DNA of 60,498 nucleotides from Taibaiella soli (GCF_003236175.1 NZ_QKTW01000027.1:3100-63597); one strand, 5' to 3'; shown: positions 27,501 to 37,700, counted from the stretch's first letter. The notes: generated from the sequence alone by a model not told the origin. A program made the numbers and translations.

Positions 27501-27973
27501 GTCACCTGATTTCTCCGGATCGTCTTAAAAATACAACCGAAGGCAACCTTTTTCAGGACTATCCAAATGGTGAAATGTTTGCTTTTTTGAAAGAACTTTT
27601 TTACAAGCAGCCGGGTAATAAAGCGAGCTACAGTAATCATTTCATTGTTTTTTGGTTTGGTGTGCCGCCGCACGATATGCAGATTTTCCCTAACGGCAGT
27701 TGGTCAGGTACGATAGGTCAAGTGCAAGATATAGGATTGAAGTGCGTGGCATTGTTTAAACCTCGAAATGCAAATACTTTAAGTCATGAAGGGTTGCATG
27801 GATTAGGTTTACATCACACACATTCTAGAAATTTTTCTAAAGACGTTCAGTTTACTTATCAAGATTACGAAACCACTAATGTTATGTCGTATGCCAAAAC
27901 TTCATCGTTGGCTGCCTCCAAAAACACGGTATGGCACTGGCAATGGAAAATTATAAAACAACACGTACAATGA
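24572..27973 (+). CDS. vgrG: VgrG spike protein with C-terminal metzincin-like protease
   Basis: 1133 residues. Residues about 1-640 are a complete VgrG spike: the gp27-like base (FELVIGHDALL, FEGIVTNVSYR, YCQYNETHYNYLARLAASYGDWFWYDGEDLYFGKP), the gp5 OB-fold (ANGRVKVQFPWQ...FIRVMTPDAG...GLVFIPEIGSQVMVGFVHSNPDRPFVMGGMFHG) and a Thr/Asn-rich beta-helix needle. Residues about 649-895 are an unassigned linker domain. Residues about 896-1133 hold HEGLHGLGLHH at 1072-1082 (a zinc site of the HExxHxxGxxH kind) and NVMSY at 1103-1107, a Met-turn. Thus an evolved VgrG carrying a protease effector for a type VI (Bacteroidota subtype iii) or related contractile system. Its stop overlaps the start of the next gene. 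The symbol denotes the family. Confidence 0.88.
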   Translation: MPPESFESTTTRKPRIDWDKHDNSAAYTCADIFVGSYTIKSFESFQLSQSIAAHHTFELVIGHDALLSKDGSPVADDQWLANASKLMGEKISIGFYYHIWPDQKRWFEGIVTNVSYRRCTYGFGEIVIAGGSPTLLLDAAPHTQSFTNKTVQSIATEILTQAGLDTKNVKSRFGRPLPYSCQYNETHYNYLARLAASYGDWFWYDGEDLYFGKPFFKPDVKLVLGRDVYDMEASMNARHIKTEHYSYNSSDHEALRHDTFEIRGIDYFGEKALTASEQMFKTPTRQVAPVRAIDAKEVTASQKSQATAKATGLFNIKGRSTNPYLFPGCNVILEIRDVSTNKKTHYATLIIAELRQTLSYDGSYDCEFVGIPQKTENLPFHQFTLPIAEPQLATVVANADDKYAKANGRVKVQFPWQNEPTDFIRVMTPDAGSSDQVSKNRGLVFIPEIGSQVMVGFVHSNPDRPFVMGGMFHGQNGMGGLDNNHIKSIITRSGCTIQFDDTDGQGSVTVKDPSGNSFYLDGKGNINLTAPKKIIMSATDIEVNAYNNVELNVSNSLVMNIMSKLFVFTPFLKQVVSGAMQLFSGDALINASNTINIQGNDVTTQGKEKMVVHSDKLTTINSKDTTEVHGQTKNSFTNSPIDVAAAPPATLTNVIVEFRTLQTGYNGEFGFDWLRIDDNGATLEKPYYDCLDSGYEKPNGKIIGKGADGKPVYTDNNTEYDSKDEAFAALENEYLQLPINRKSNLKLKKYYVPWLNLYPKAARDAVATGVKPPYEATLRILVDVENEEPDQIRVMFDKKYFEINGKDGTDANPVLIAGKTIGSKREVSDQLKIKCIGEFATRQEILVYAYPKDSLTKSAAEQLTLRKLAGKIAIEPNKNSPAANGKPAVSNRKTQKFVLVPVETNIDGKAISGTFFPGEQENLQNAMHQALIHGEIEIYEKNGGILDLSNVNEFKITTSASGLKNYGKFIFSRQRDGHLISPDRLKNTTEGNLFQDYPNGEMFAFLKELFYKQPGNKASYSNHFIVFWFGVPPHDMQIFPNGSWSGTIGQVQDIGLKCVALFKPRNANTLSHEGLHGLGLHHTHSRNFSKDVQFTYQDYETTNVMSYAKTSSLAASKNTVWHWQWKIIKQHVQ

Positions 27974-28827
27974 AATATTTACTAGTCGTCCTTGTTTTGG
28001 CTGTTGGAGTATGCCAGGGACAAGAAAAAAAAGTCAATAATACAGATAGTATGGAGTACTTAGATTTAAGCAAATATGAAAATTGGCCGCGTGATAAAAA
28101 CCTGTTATTTACTAAGCGAGACCAGAACTACGTAAAAGATAGTGTCAAAGTAAGAATTGTATTTGGTAATGATTTCACTCAAATAGAGATACAGCGCGTT
28201 AACTCTCCGTATAGAATTATTAAATCATTTTATACATCAACAAGGCGATTACATACTCGCTGCGAAGACTTTTATTCTCAGTCGTTCGTTGGCCTGTTTG
28301 AAGAATACGATATTCACGGGAAGCTCGTTAAACAGATTGATAAGGATAAACCATATCCGTTTAGTATCGATGATCTCAGGAAAAAGATTAGGGAAGAATA
28401 TGACGTCGATATCATATCCGACTTTAGAGATGATGATCCCACAAAAATAATAATATCAAGATGGGAAGGTTACACAGAGGATACTTATTTCTATAAAAAG
28501 GGAGTCCCAATGTATCAAATGCAATTCCTTACCAAAGATCAGCATATCGTCAATTTGGAAATCGACGCTCGTAATGGCGCTATTGTTAGCAAAAGTGTGG
28601 ATGATGAATGGATCTTCCCCCCAAATGCGTGGAGAAAGGATACCACTAGTGAAGAAATTATTCTGCCACTGTCTAATGACAAGAATGATCAGGGAACCAT
28701 TCTTTCTTCGGCGGCTAGTGCAAGTGAGCCATCAAACTTACTATTGGCGATTGTAGTGGTTGTATTTGTAATAGTCGTCACGACGATTATTTATTTATCA
28801 GTTAAAAAGGATCTGGCGTTACAATAG
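27970..28827 (+). CDS. Exported membrane-anchored protein, candidate immunity protein
   Basis: 285 residues from the ATG at 27970, which shares ATGA with the vgrG stop, so translation is probably coupled. An upstream in-frame ATG at 27931 lies inside vgrG and would put 13 residues before the signal. Signal peptide 1-18 (MKYLLVVLVLAVGVCQGQ), an external domain of about 235 residues, then one membrane helix (about 257-278) and a short basic tail. This layout places the domain in the periplasm, held to the inner membrane. The middle (FEEYDIHGKLVKQIDKDKPYPF) and NGAIVSK match the next gene product, so they are paralogs. Immunity against the VgrG protease is inferred from position. Confidence 0.7.
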   Translation: MKYLLVVLVLAVGVCQGQEKKVNNTDSMEYLDLSKYENWPRDKNLLFTKRDQNYVKDSVKVRIVFGNDFTQIEIQRVNSPYRIIKSFYTSTRRLHTRCEDFYSQSFVGLFEEYDIHGKLVKQIDKDKPYPFSIDDLRKKIREEYDVDIISDFRDDDPTKIIISRWEGYTEDTYFYKKGVPMYQMQFLTKDQHIVNLEIDARNGAIVSKSVDDEWIFPPNAWRKDTTSEEIILPLSNDKNDQGTILSSAASASEPSNLLLAIVVVVFVIVVTTIIYLSVKKDLALQ

Positions 28828-28863
28828 ATAAAGAAATACGCTGTGACTGACATCTGTTTTATA

Positions 28864-29526
28864 ATGAAACTAGTGGTGCTATTTTTTGGTTGCCTATTTT
28901 CTATAGGCTATCTAGGACAGAAAGAATCTAAAAAAATAAACTCAAAAAATATGTTTGGTACGCCGTACGTAGACAGCAATTTCGAGAAATTTGATTTCAA
29001 CTTGTATAATAGTAGAATAGATAAATCAAGCCCGGTTTTCGAAAGGATATCAGAAGACGGAACATTGGTTCGATTAATGAATATTCAGGCAGGATTATTT
29101 TATCGGGCTACTGCACATAATTCCTATTTTTCAGTAAATAAAACATATCACTCAAACGGTAACATTAGAGAAAAGGGACTTTGTTTCCATGTTTCTTGTG
29201 GCACCTTTCGAAAAGGTACGTGGTTCGAATTTAATGAGCAGGGCAAACTCATTAAGGAGATAAACTACGATAAGTATTACAAATTCACGTTTGAGCAAGT
29301 GTTGGCTTTTTGTGAGCGCGAAGGTATACGTGTCGATAAGGGGCCGATTCTGCAAAGCACGGGTTACCATACCATCATCAGTCGTCGTGTTTCCATTGTA
29401 TTTGATGATACCAGTTTTTGGAAAATAGAATGGTTGAAGCGGCCAGACTGTATTGAAACGATAGTACTCAATGGTAACACAGGCGCTATAACAAGTAGGG
29501 AGGAGCGAAAGTATATTAATAATTAA
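28864..29526 (+). CDS. Exported protein paralogous to the preceding one, second immunity candidate
   Basis: 220 residues from the ATG at 28864. A GTG 21 bases upstream would also fit but precedes a worse signal. Signal peptide about 1-20 (MKLVVLFFGCLFSIGYLGQ). Residues about 85-135 (YHSNGNIREKG ... GTWFEFNEQGKLIKEINYDKYYKF) resemble YwqK/MORN-like repeats, often linked to toxins. FEFNEQGKLIKEINYDK and TIISR...NTGAITSRE align with the previous protein. Unlike that one, it has no C-terminal membrane helix. It starts 36 bases after the preceding stop and 14 bases lie between its stop and the PAAR-like gene. Confidence 0.65.
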   Translation: MKLVVLFFGCLFSIGYLGQKESKKINSKNMFGTPYVDSNFEKFDFNLYNSRIDKSSPVFERISEDGTLVRLMNIQAGLFYRATAHNSYFSVNKTYHSNGNIREKGLCFHVSCGTFRKGTWFEFNEQGKLIKEINYDKYYKFTFEQVLAFCEREGIRVDKGPILQSTGYHTIISRRVSIVFDDTSFWKIEWLKRPDCIETIVLNGNTGAITSREERKYINN

Positions 29527-29540
29527 GTCATCATTTTTCT

Positions 29541-29879
29541 ATGCCACAAAAAATAACCGAACATGCAATGCTTCTTTGCGATAAAGGAACCGCAACAGGT
29601 CAGCTGAAAGTAACGAGTCAGAATTTCTGCAAAGCAGCGGATAAATTTATCGCAACAGAGCAGGACAAACAGGCGGAAGTAAATATTCCCGGATTTGGTA
29701 ATTGCACTGTGACAAAAAACAAATGCGTAGCAGCAATTATTCAATGGAATCAAACATCCGGGAAAGACACGATTAATGGTTATAAAATCCTTACGGAAAA
29801 TTCGATTTGCCAATGTTCCGTTGGCGGAAAGATAACGATACAAAACAAAGGGCACACCGAAACACATGAAATAGCGTAA
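29541..29879 (+). CDS. DUF4280 PAAR-like spike-tip protein
   Basis: 112 residues without a signal peptide. The sequence shows the DUF4280 pattern: HAMLLCDKGTATGQLKVTS near the start, NIPGFGNCTVTKNKCV in the middle and ENSICQCSVGGKITIQNKG at the end, with conserved Cys residues at each step. DUF4280 proteins are PAAR-like caps for VgrG spikes in type VI and related contractile systems. Being the last gene of a four-gene block with a VgrG, it probably sharpens that spike. It has no fused toxin domain. Confidence 0.82.
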   Translation: MPQKITEHAMLLCDKGTATGQLKVTSQNFCKAADKFIATEQDKQAEVNIPGFGNCTVTKNKCVAAIIQWNQTSGKDTINGYKILTENSICQCSVGGKITIQNKGHTETHEIA

Positions 29880-30049
29880 AAACCGCTCAAATGAATCAGT
29901 TGTATAAATTTCTGCATCCCAAATTGTACATCTCAGATCTCCGAAATGCGGCCTCCAAGGTTCGGTTTAATACCTTGAAAGCCGAGTGTGGGTTCCGTTA
30001 TTTTTGAGATGCAGTTTTATATCCTGGTGGGGAAAAAGCTGCCCCAAGG
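29880..30049. other. Convergent intergenic region
   Basis: 170 bases between the PAAR-like gene and the response regulator. CATCTCAG (about 29929) pairs with TGAGATG (about 30004), and a CCTGGTGGGG/CCCCAAGG hairpin lies at about 30023-30049. Neither is followed by a T-run on the right strand, so no terminator is called. Confidence 0.35.
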
Positions 30050-30703
30050 CTATAAAAAAATATTGTAGTGCGCATTCGCCAGACTTAGAAATTCGAATGT
30101 AGTATTGACGGAAAGTTTTTTGAAAATTCTTGTTTTAAATGTGCGTACAGTTGACACTTCGATGCACAGTATCCGTGCGATTTCTTCATAATTTTTGCCC
30201 TGCGCCAACAATTGCGAGACGCTAAATTCACGGTCGGAAAGCAGCTCGAAATTGTTTTCCGTTTTCTTCTTGCCGCGCAGCATGTCCGACATCACATCCT
30301 GCAAATCTTGCGGAATGTATATTCTGTTACTTAATATTAGGTTAATTGCCTGCACAATCTCATCATCACTGCAACTTTTGTTAAGAAAACCCCTGATGCC
30401 TTTTCTGTAAAGCTGAATTCCGTAATGAGCCGAAGCATGCATCGAAAAGATCAGGATTCGGGCATCCGGGTTATTGGTGTTAATCCAGTCGATAAGGCTG
30501 AGCGTGTCTACATCTGCCATGTTCATTTCCAGAATGATGAGGTCAAATGTCTGTTCCTTCAGCTGTTTAATTACTACGCATCCGTTATTTGCTTCTACAC
30601 AAGTGCAATTCTGAAAATTGTCCCGGAGTAATACCGTCATCCCCTTGCGAATAATTGTGTGGTCGTCTGCGATAAGGAATCTTTTTTCCATACTGTCGTT
30701 CAA
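30050..30703 (-). CDS. LuxR-type response regulator with Glu at the phospho-acceptor site
   Basis: 217 residues: receiver domain (about 5-125) and LuxR/NarL helix-turn-helix (about 150-210; LSDREFSVSQLLAQGKNYEEIARILCIEVSTVRTFKTRIFKKL). The acid pair D13-D14, a Ser at the switch position (ILIFSMHAS) and the Lys in GFLNKS are present. The usual phosphorylated Asp in the LI(L)LD(M/I)NM context is Glu59 (codon GAA on the minus strand at 30527-30529). Asp-to-Glu at this site often mimics the phosphorylated state, so this regulator may be constitutively active or controlled another way. No kinase gene adjoins it. Confidence 0.85.
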   Translation of the reverse strand: MNDSMEKRFLIADDHTIIRKGMTVLLRDNFQNCTCVEANNGCVVIKQLKEQTFDLIILEMNMADVDTLSLIDWINTNNPDARILIFSMHASAHYGIQLYRKGIRGFLNKSCSDDEIVQAINLILSNRIYIPQDLQDVMSDMLRGKKKTENNFELLSDREFSVSQLLAQGKNYEEIARILCIEVSTVRTFKTRIFKKLSVNTTFEFLSLANAHYNIFL

Positions 30704-31085
30704 TTCATTTTGTGGTTCAAGAATGGGTGACGGGGGCTTTGTTTTAATAAGGGAACGATATGCATGCCTTCAATGATATACAGAGCGGCGTTCTTCGTAT
30801 TGGAAGCAGTAAGGTACACTAATAGTCGAAACGTGAAATTGAACTAATGAAAATTCAATATTATGCGAATGGGGCCTCAAGATTATTTGAGTTTGAGCAG
30901 GTGTTTTTTACGATGGAAAGCAGATTTGTTCAGTTAAACATTGCAATTTCTCAATAAAACTATGCACGTTCGCTTAAAACAGTATAGGCGCTCATAGCCG
31001 GTTTATGTGCAGGGTAGAACGGATCTTTGCAATAGCTTGTTTCAAAAGATAACAGTAGTGAAGTGGTGTTCACTAGTAATTTCAG

Positions 31086-31111
31086 GCGGATGTGTTTACA
31101 TCCGCTTTTTT
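31086..31111 (+). terminator. Terminator-like hairpin 1
   Basis: Stem GCGGATGT with ACATCCGC, loop GTTT, then six T. No plus-strand protein gene ends nearby (the last plus-strand stop is at 29879). Confidence 0.65.
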
Positions 31112-31286
31112 GTTGTGCCCCGGTTGTCGCATTCGTTATTGTGTATGGGAATGTGCGCATTTGCGTAGTTAAAGAAGCGCTATTTGTGGAAAATAGTGGA
31201 AATCAGTTTTTAGAAATTAGTACTGCTTTCGTTTCAAATATAAAGATCCGCGACGTGTTTGGTTATCCGTTATGATCTTTAATTGT

Positions 31287-31313
31287 AGCAGATGTTTTTA
31301 CGTCTGCTTTTTT
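31287..31313 (+). terminator. Terminator-like hairpin 2
   Basis: Stem AGCAGATGT with ACGTCTGCT (one wobble), followed by six T. No protein gene immediately upstream. Confidence 0.6.
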
Positions 31314-31471
31314 GTTGAAACATAAAGTTAATACTCGCTCTTTTGGCAAAATTGTAATCATATGCTGACGGGAAAACAATCTTTACGGGTACATTATGAG
31401 CGAGAGGAGCTAACATCTTTGTATTAGTTTTCATGGGAAGATTCAGAAAAGCAAGCTGACTTCTACATAGC

Positions 31472-31500
31472 GCGGATGTGTTTACATCCGCTTTTATTTT
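31472..31500 (+). terminator. Terminator-like hairpin 3
   Basis: Stem and loop identical to hairpin 1 (GCGGATGT, GTTT, ACATCCGC), followed by TTTTATTTT. It lies 226 bases before the giant gene. Confidence 0.6.
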
Positions 31501-31725
31501 ACGTATCCTGTGAATGCCTCTTTACTGCGAAATAATTATTTGATCTCATGAAAATTTGATTCGTGATTGGATTTTTTTCGCATGCTGTTTCCATATTTTC
31601 ATATCGATGCGACCTGAATAATGCGGCACCTTTGCCGCCCCGATTGAATCGATTATTCCACAGGTGCAATTCCAAATTATCCGTTTGTGCTTAGATCTGT
31701 TTTGTCGGGTTTAACCTATTTCTTT

Positions 31726-34700
31726 ATGAACAAAAAGCTAATTGGTGTCTTGCTGTTTATTTTTCAGCTGTGCACTTATCGGACGGAAGCTCAATTGTCG
31801 GGAAATATCAGTGTTCCCGGTACATCGTACAACACCCTTAATGATGTGATTTCCGCCTTGAATGCCCAGGGTGTGGGTAGTGGTGGTGTCGCCATCAACA
31901 TTTTGCCTGGTAATCCGCAGTACGCGCCATCCGGCGGCTATCGTCTAGGAAGTACCATTTTGAACAATTCACTGCAAAGCAGTGCCTCACTTACGATCAA
32001 CGGTAACAATAATACGGTTACCTCAAATGTAGGTAACGGCGGATCTGACGGTATCTTTTCTATTCTTGGTGCCGATTATGTAACAATTAATGCATTGAAT
32101 CTTTTAGATACAAATACTGTTTCTAATACTACTGAAATGGAATGGGGTTACGGCATGGTGAAATTGAACAGTGCTGCACCATTTGATGGCTGCCAGTACA
32201 ACACCATCCGCAATTGTAACATTACATTGAACAGGACATGCGGTGGTGTTCCCGGAACAAGTGCAGGTAGTTCTTTTGGCGGTAGCAAGGGGGTTATGCT
32301 GTTAAATATTTCTCTCACGGCGCCCACAAGTCTGCTAACGATTACAAGCCCTTTGGATGCGCACAATAACAACATCGTAAAAGGTTGTAATATCCAGAAC
32401 TGCAATATTGGTATTTACGACTACGGCTATAATGGAAGCCCGGGGCTTTATGATCAGAACAATGTTTTTGGTGGGGATGGTGTCAATGATGGTAACACGA
32501 TCACGAATTTTGGCGGCAATGCAGTTTTTGAGTCTGCCGGTATCTACATCAATGGTTATGCTAACAATACTTATATCCGCGGCAATACGATCAATAACAT
32601 GCAGAATGGCGGCACTCCTGCTTTAGCAGCTATTGATGGTATTTACCATGGCCTTGCGACAGGAAGTAGTATAACAGTGCGTAAAAATAATATTTCACTT
32701 ACAGAAGGTGCAGCTTCTGGTAGTATACAGGGCGTAGTCCTTAATTGTGGTGGTGTAAATGAAAACGAAATCGATATTGACACCAATACCGTAAACATTC
32801 TGTACAATGGTACCGCACTTAATTCTGGCACAACGAATGGTTATAGTCTGAACTCATCCGCTGTCGTTACAAATCTAAGTTGTACCGGAAACCGTGTTTC
32901 TATTTCCAGTGCAGCAAACGGTACTGTTTTTGGTTTCAGCTTTGGGTCTGGTTCAATTGGCAACAGCCCGCGCTGGACGATTAATGACAATGTGGTAGAC
33001 AGTATCATTCGTACTGCCGCAAACACTAGCGGCAACACGGCCGGTATCTCTCAGAGCGGCTTGTTGACCAACAGCGCATTGTTTGAGTGTAGAAGAAATA
33101 ATGTAAAGAAAATGTCAGTCCCATATTACACGAGTGTAACGGTATTGATGTACGGGATTTCGGTTTCTGGTGGCACAGCGCCGTTGCCGGTAAGAACGAT
33201 TACCAATAATACGGTGACAAATATTACAGCAGGTGCGGCACAGGTTTACGGTATGGATCTCGGCTACAATGGTGTCGGCAGTACAATCAGTAATAATACG
33301 GTTACCAATATGGTTGACTCTGGCGGGTTAGTGGGTATTCGCATGAGTACGGGTACAACTGTAGGGACGGCGTGTTTTAATAATACGGTTTCTAATCTGA
33401 AGAATATCGCTGTGGGCGCAGCAAGCGGTTCTAGTTTTACAACTTATGGGATGTATTTCGCCCTGGGTTCTACTGGTTCCATAGATCTGTATAGTAACAA
33501 CATTAATAATGTTCAGACTAATGTTAGTATAGCTTCAGCTAGTCCGGGCGTATTTGTAGCCGGTATGTATTTTGCTTCCGGTGTAGCTCAGAATTGCTAC
33601 AACAATATAATTTCCGATCTGCGGGCACCTTTCGCAAACGGTTTTTCGCCGGTTTATGGGATGTATGTCAATAGCGGTGCCAACTATAATTTGTATCATA
33701 ACACCATTAATATCGGCCCTGGATTTATGCCGATAAGCGGCGGGGCAAATTTTGGTGCAACAGGACTTTATCTGGCGTATGGCATCCCTGTAGATCTGCG
33801 TAATAATATTATTCGCATTAACGCGTCACCGCGCGGCAATGGTGTGGTGAGCGCTGTTAGAACTAGTTTCGGTTATGCCAACGTAAGACCGACAGGATTG
33901 AAGACTACCAGCAATGGCAATATTTACTGGGCGCCGAGCGATGCCAGTATTTTCATCTATTGTGAAGGCGCAACGCTTGCGGGTCTGATGAATGCGTTTA
34001 ACTATGCAAACGATCCTACATTCAACACTGGTTGCAGCCGTTACAAAGCGCTGATGTACCCTGCAGAAACAGGAACTTTCTTTGAAGACAATCTTTCCCA
34101 GGTAGGAGTAACTCCGGTATATGCACCAACAGGAACCTCATTGGCTAAGAAAAATGCAGTACCTACAGCAGCTCCGACGGTAACTACCGACTATAACGGT
34201 ATTACACGTCCAACTCCGGCAGATGCAGGCGCGTTACAGTTCTCCGGCACTCCGGCGGGTGATTTTATTCCTCCGGCAATTGCTTATACACCGATTGCAG
34301 GTAAAACATATTGCTTGTCTGCACCGACGCTTACTGCTACTATTGCAGATTCGAGTGGTGTCAACACGACAACGAACCCGCCAAGATTGTATTATAAGAA
34401 AGCATCAGAAGCCGATACATTTGGCGTTTATCCGGGTAATAATATTGCTTCTTTTAACGGCTGGAAATATGTTGCCGGCGCTAATACTGGTGGTAATAAT
34501 TTCTCGTTCGCTATTGATTATGCAAAACTGACCAGCACTATTTCCGGCGGCGACTCTATTCTTTATTTTGTCGTTGCTCAGGATAACAATGCGATTCCGA
34601 ACGTAGGTATTTCTGTAGCAACGTTGGATAGCGGGTATTGCCCGGCGAGTGTAAATCTTACACCGGATGCAGGCCCAACCGCTGGCATTACAAAGAAAAA

Positions 34701-37700
34701 CGGTTATTTTATTATGCCGCAACCTGCATTGCCAGGGGTAATTCCTGCAAACGCTTCTGTTTGTCAGGGGACAAGCACTCGTCTTACCGCGGTACCAACA
34801 AGCAATCCTAAATTGGGTACAATTGGTACTTTGGCGATGAATAATAGTACTGGTGGTTATCCAACTCCTTTCGGAAATCTGTATGGTGCCAACCATGAAC
34901 AATATCTTGTATTGGCATCTGAACTCACCGCGCAGGGACTTACATATGGTAATATCAGCTCGCTTGCGTTTAATATGTATGCAGCCTATCCTGCAGCGAA
35001 CGCTGCGCTGAATAATTTCAACATACAGATGGCGAATACCGGTGTGAGCAGTTTCCCTGGCGCCACGTATATCACTTCTGGATTTACAGCTGTTTATAGC
35101 GGTTCATATACGCCACCGGCAAATACAGGCTGGGCAACCATCAACTTCGCCACTCCATTTTATTGGGACGGTGCGTCTAACGTAGTAGTGGATGTAAGCT
35201 TTACGAACTGTACTACCTGTAACAATACATCTTCTTGCGTTACTACAACGAGCCCTGGCAATGGACAAATCTACCAGACGCCAACTTCATTCACTTCGGT
35301 AGTAATGGCTCATGGAAGTAATAACTGTACCATTGGTAGTTTCAATCCTAATGGCGGTTCCGGACTAAGTTTCTCTACAAGCTCCAACCGTCCCGATATG
35401 CAGTTTATGGGCACTCAGGCTTTCCGTGTAAACTGGGTACCAACTACAGGTTTGTTTAAAGATTCTCTGATGACTAGTCCGTTGTCTGCAACAGATACCA
35501 ACACGGTTGTGTTCGCTGGACCGGCTACAAATAGTTCTTATTCTGTAACCAATGTTTTGGGCGCCTGCAACTCTATTCCAGGTATCGCAACGCCAGTTAC
35601 TTTAAATGCTGCGCCTGCAGTGTCTACAACACCGGCAAACACGGCTAGTTTCTGTGGTGGCAGTAATGTTACCATCAGTGGTGCTACAGGTAGCAACTAT
35701 ACTTATCAATGGCTGAATGGTACGACACCAATTAATGGAGCAACCAATAATACTTACACAGCGACAACAACAGGTAATTATACTTTCAAAGCAACGAATG
35801 GTAATGGATGTAGCGGAACCGCTACGGTTGCTGTGACTAACACACAGCCGCCGGTTGCCACAGTTCTTGCAAACAACACTACTTTCTGTCAGGGCGATTC
35901 AGCCATGCTGACGGCAAATGCGGGTACTGGCTATACTTACCAATGGCTGCAAAATGGTACGCCAATTGCCGGTGCAACTCATATTCAATATGCCGCGAAA
36001 ACAGCTGGCAACTATACTGTGAATGTTTACAATGCCGCTAATTGTTTTGGCACTTCACAGCCAGTTTCTGTTGCGGTTAATCCGCTGAATGTTGCGGTCA
36101 CGCCTTCTGGTTCACTCGCGTTTTGTACAGGTAGTAACGTAATCTTGAGCATCACCAGTCCGGCAAATCAGACTTACCAATGGATGAATAACGGTGTGAA
36201 TATTCCTGGCGAAACCAATGCATCATACACAGCGATCGCGACAGGTAATTATTCGGTAGCTGTTGTCAATACTGTATCTGGTTGTACAGGTACTTCTGCA
36301 GTGCAGGTGGTAACAGTGGGTAATGGACCCATTGCAAATATCACTGCCGCTGGTCCTACAAGTGTATGTACTGGGAATACGGTAACGCTGAATACAACGC
36401 CTGCAACCGGTGTCACTTACGAATGGCTGCAAAACGGAACGATCATTTCAGGCGCTACTGGTACTTCCTATGCAGCGAATGCCACAGGTAGTTATAGTCT
36501 GCGTGTATACTCCAACGCTACTTGTTTTACAACCTCTTCACCTATTGCTGTAACAATTAATCAGCTTCCGAATGTAATTACTACACCGGCGGGCGGTGTG
36601 GCAACCTATTGTCAGAATGGCTCTACGATCCTGTCTGTTCCGTCCAATAGCAATCAGACTTACCAGTGGACATTTAACGGCAACCCGATTAACGGTGCTA
36701 CCAATTATAACTATTCGGCAAGCGCGGTTGGTGCTTATGCGGTTTCCGTAGTGAACAGTCAGACAGGCTGTACGGATACTTCTGCGAATATCACATTGTC
36801 TCAGGTTCCAGCTCCGGCGGCGCCAGTTATTACGGGTAATGCTTTGATTTGTGGTGGTGACAGTTCACTTATGACTACTACTGCGGTTTCTGGTGTTACT
36901 TACCAATGGCGTTTGGGTAGTGGTAATATCAACGGTGCAACCAATACATCGTATGAAGCGAAAACGGCAGGAGCTTACACCATTGTAGCATCCAATGCTG
37001 CCGGTTGTGCTGCGATTTCTAATGCAATTACATTGGCGGTTAATGCAGCTCCAAATGTTACGACAACACCTGCCACAGGAAATGCCACTTATTGTCAGAA
37101 CAGTTCATTGACATTAAGCGTTCAAACTGGCAATAATCAGACATACCAATGGTATAATGGCAACACGGCTATCTCAGGTGCTACAAATACACAGTATAGC
37201 GCAGCTGCTGCCGGCAGTTACCATGTTGTCGTTACTAATTCACAAACGAGTTGTTCTGCTACTTCCGGAAATATTGTATTGAGCATGGTGCCGAAACCAA
37301 CGGCCAGCATCACGGGCGGACCATCTGCAGTCTGTGCGGGCGACTCAGCTACGCTGATGGCAAATGCCGGTAATGGTTTTAGCTACCAATGGCTGAATGC
37401 AACGGGTGCTATTCCAGGTGCGAATGCGCAAACGTTTTACGCAACCTTTACAGGGAACTTCCGCGCGGTGGTAAAAGATGCAAATAGCTGTACCGATACA
37501 TCCAATGCAATTGCACTGACTATTTATTCAAAACCAGGTGCGATTATCGTTGGTCCACACGCTATTTGTGCTGGCGACACGGCAACGCTTCAGGCAAGTA
37601 CAGGTGCGGGTTATACTTATATATGGAAAAGCAACGGCAACACTATCCCGGGTGCAACCAGCAGTATTTATAAAACAAATGTTGCGGGTAGTTACAGTGT

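Larger units (their letters stand above)
30704..31725. other. 1-kb gene-free stretch with three terminator-like hairpins
   Basis: No convincing gene on either strand; open frames here are short and lack family features. It contains three hairpins with T-runs (31086-31111, 31287-31313, 31472-31500), spaced about 160-175 bases apart, and the leader of the giant T9SS gene. Small RNA genes are possible. Confidence 0.5.

Noticed and set aside
24572-27973. Phage tail origin of the VgrG gene (prophage remnant)
   Set aside because: No other phage structural, lysis or integration genes flank it, and the effector-immunity-PAAR order fits a secretion module better.
29905-30049. Terminator or structured RNA between the PAAR-like gene and the response regulator
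   Set aside because: Paired segments exist, but no T-run follows on the fitting strand, and stems are interrupted.
31063-31275. Small plus-strand frame of 70 codons in the hairpin-rich region
   Set aside because: Runs through a terminator-like hairpin and has no signal peptide, family match or start context.
34405-34902. Minus-strand open frame of 165 codons inside the giant T9SS gene
   Set aside because: Antisense shadow produced by the repetitive, Thr/Asn-rich coding strand.
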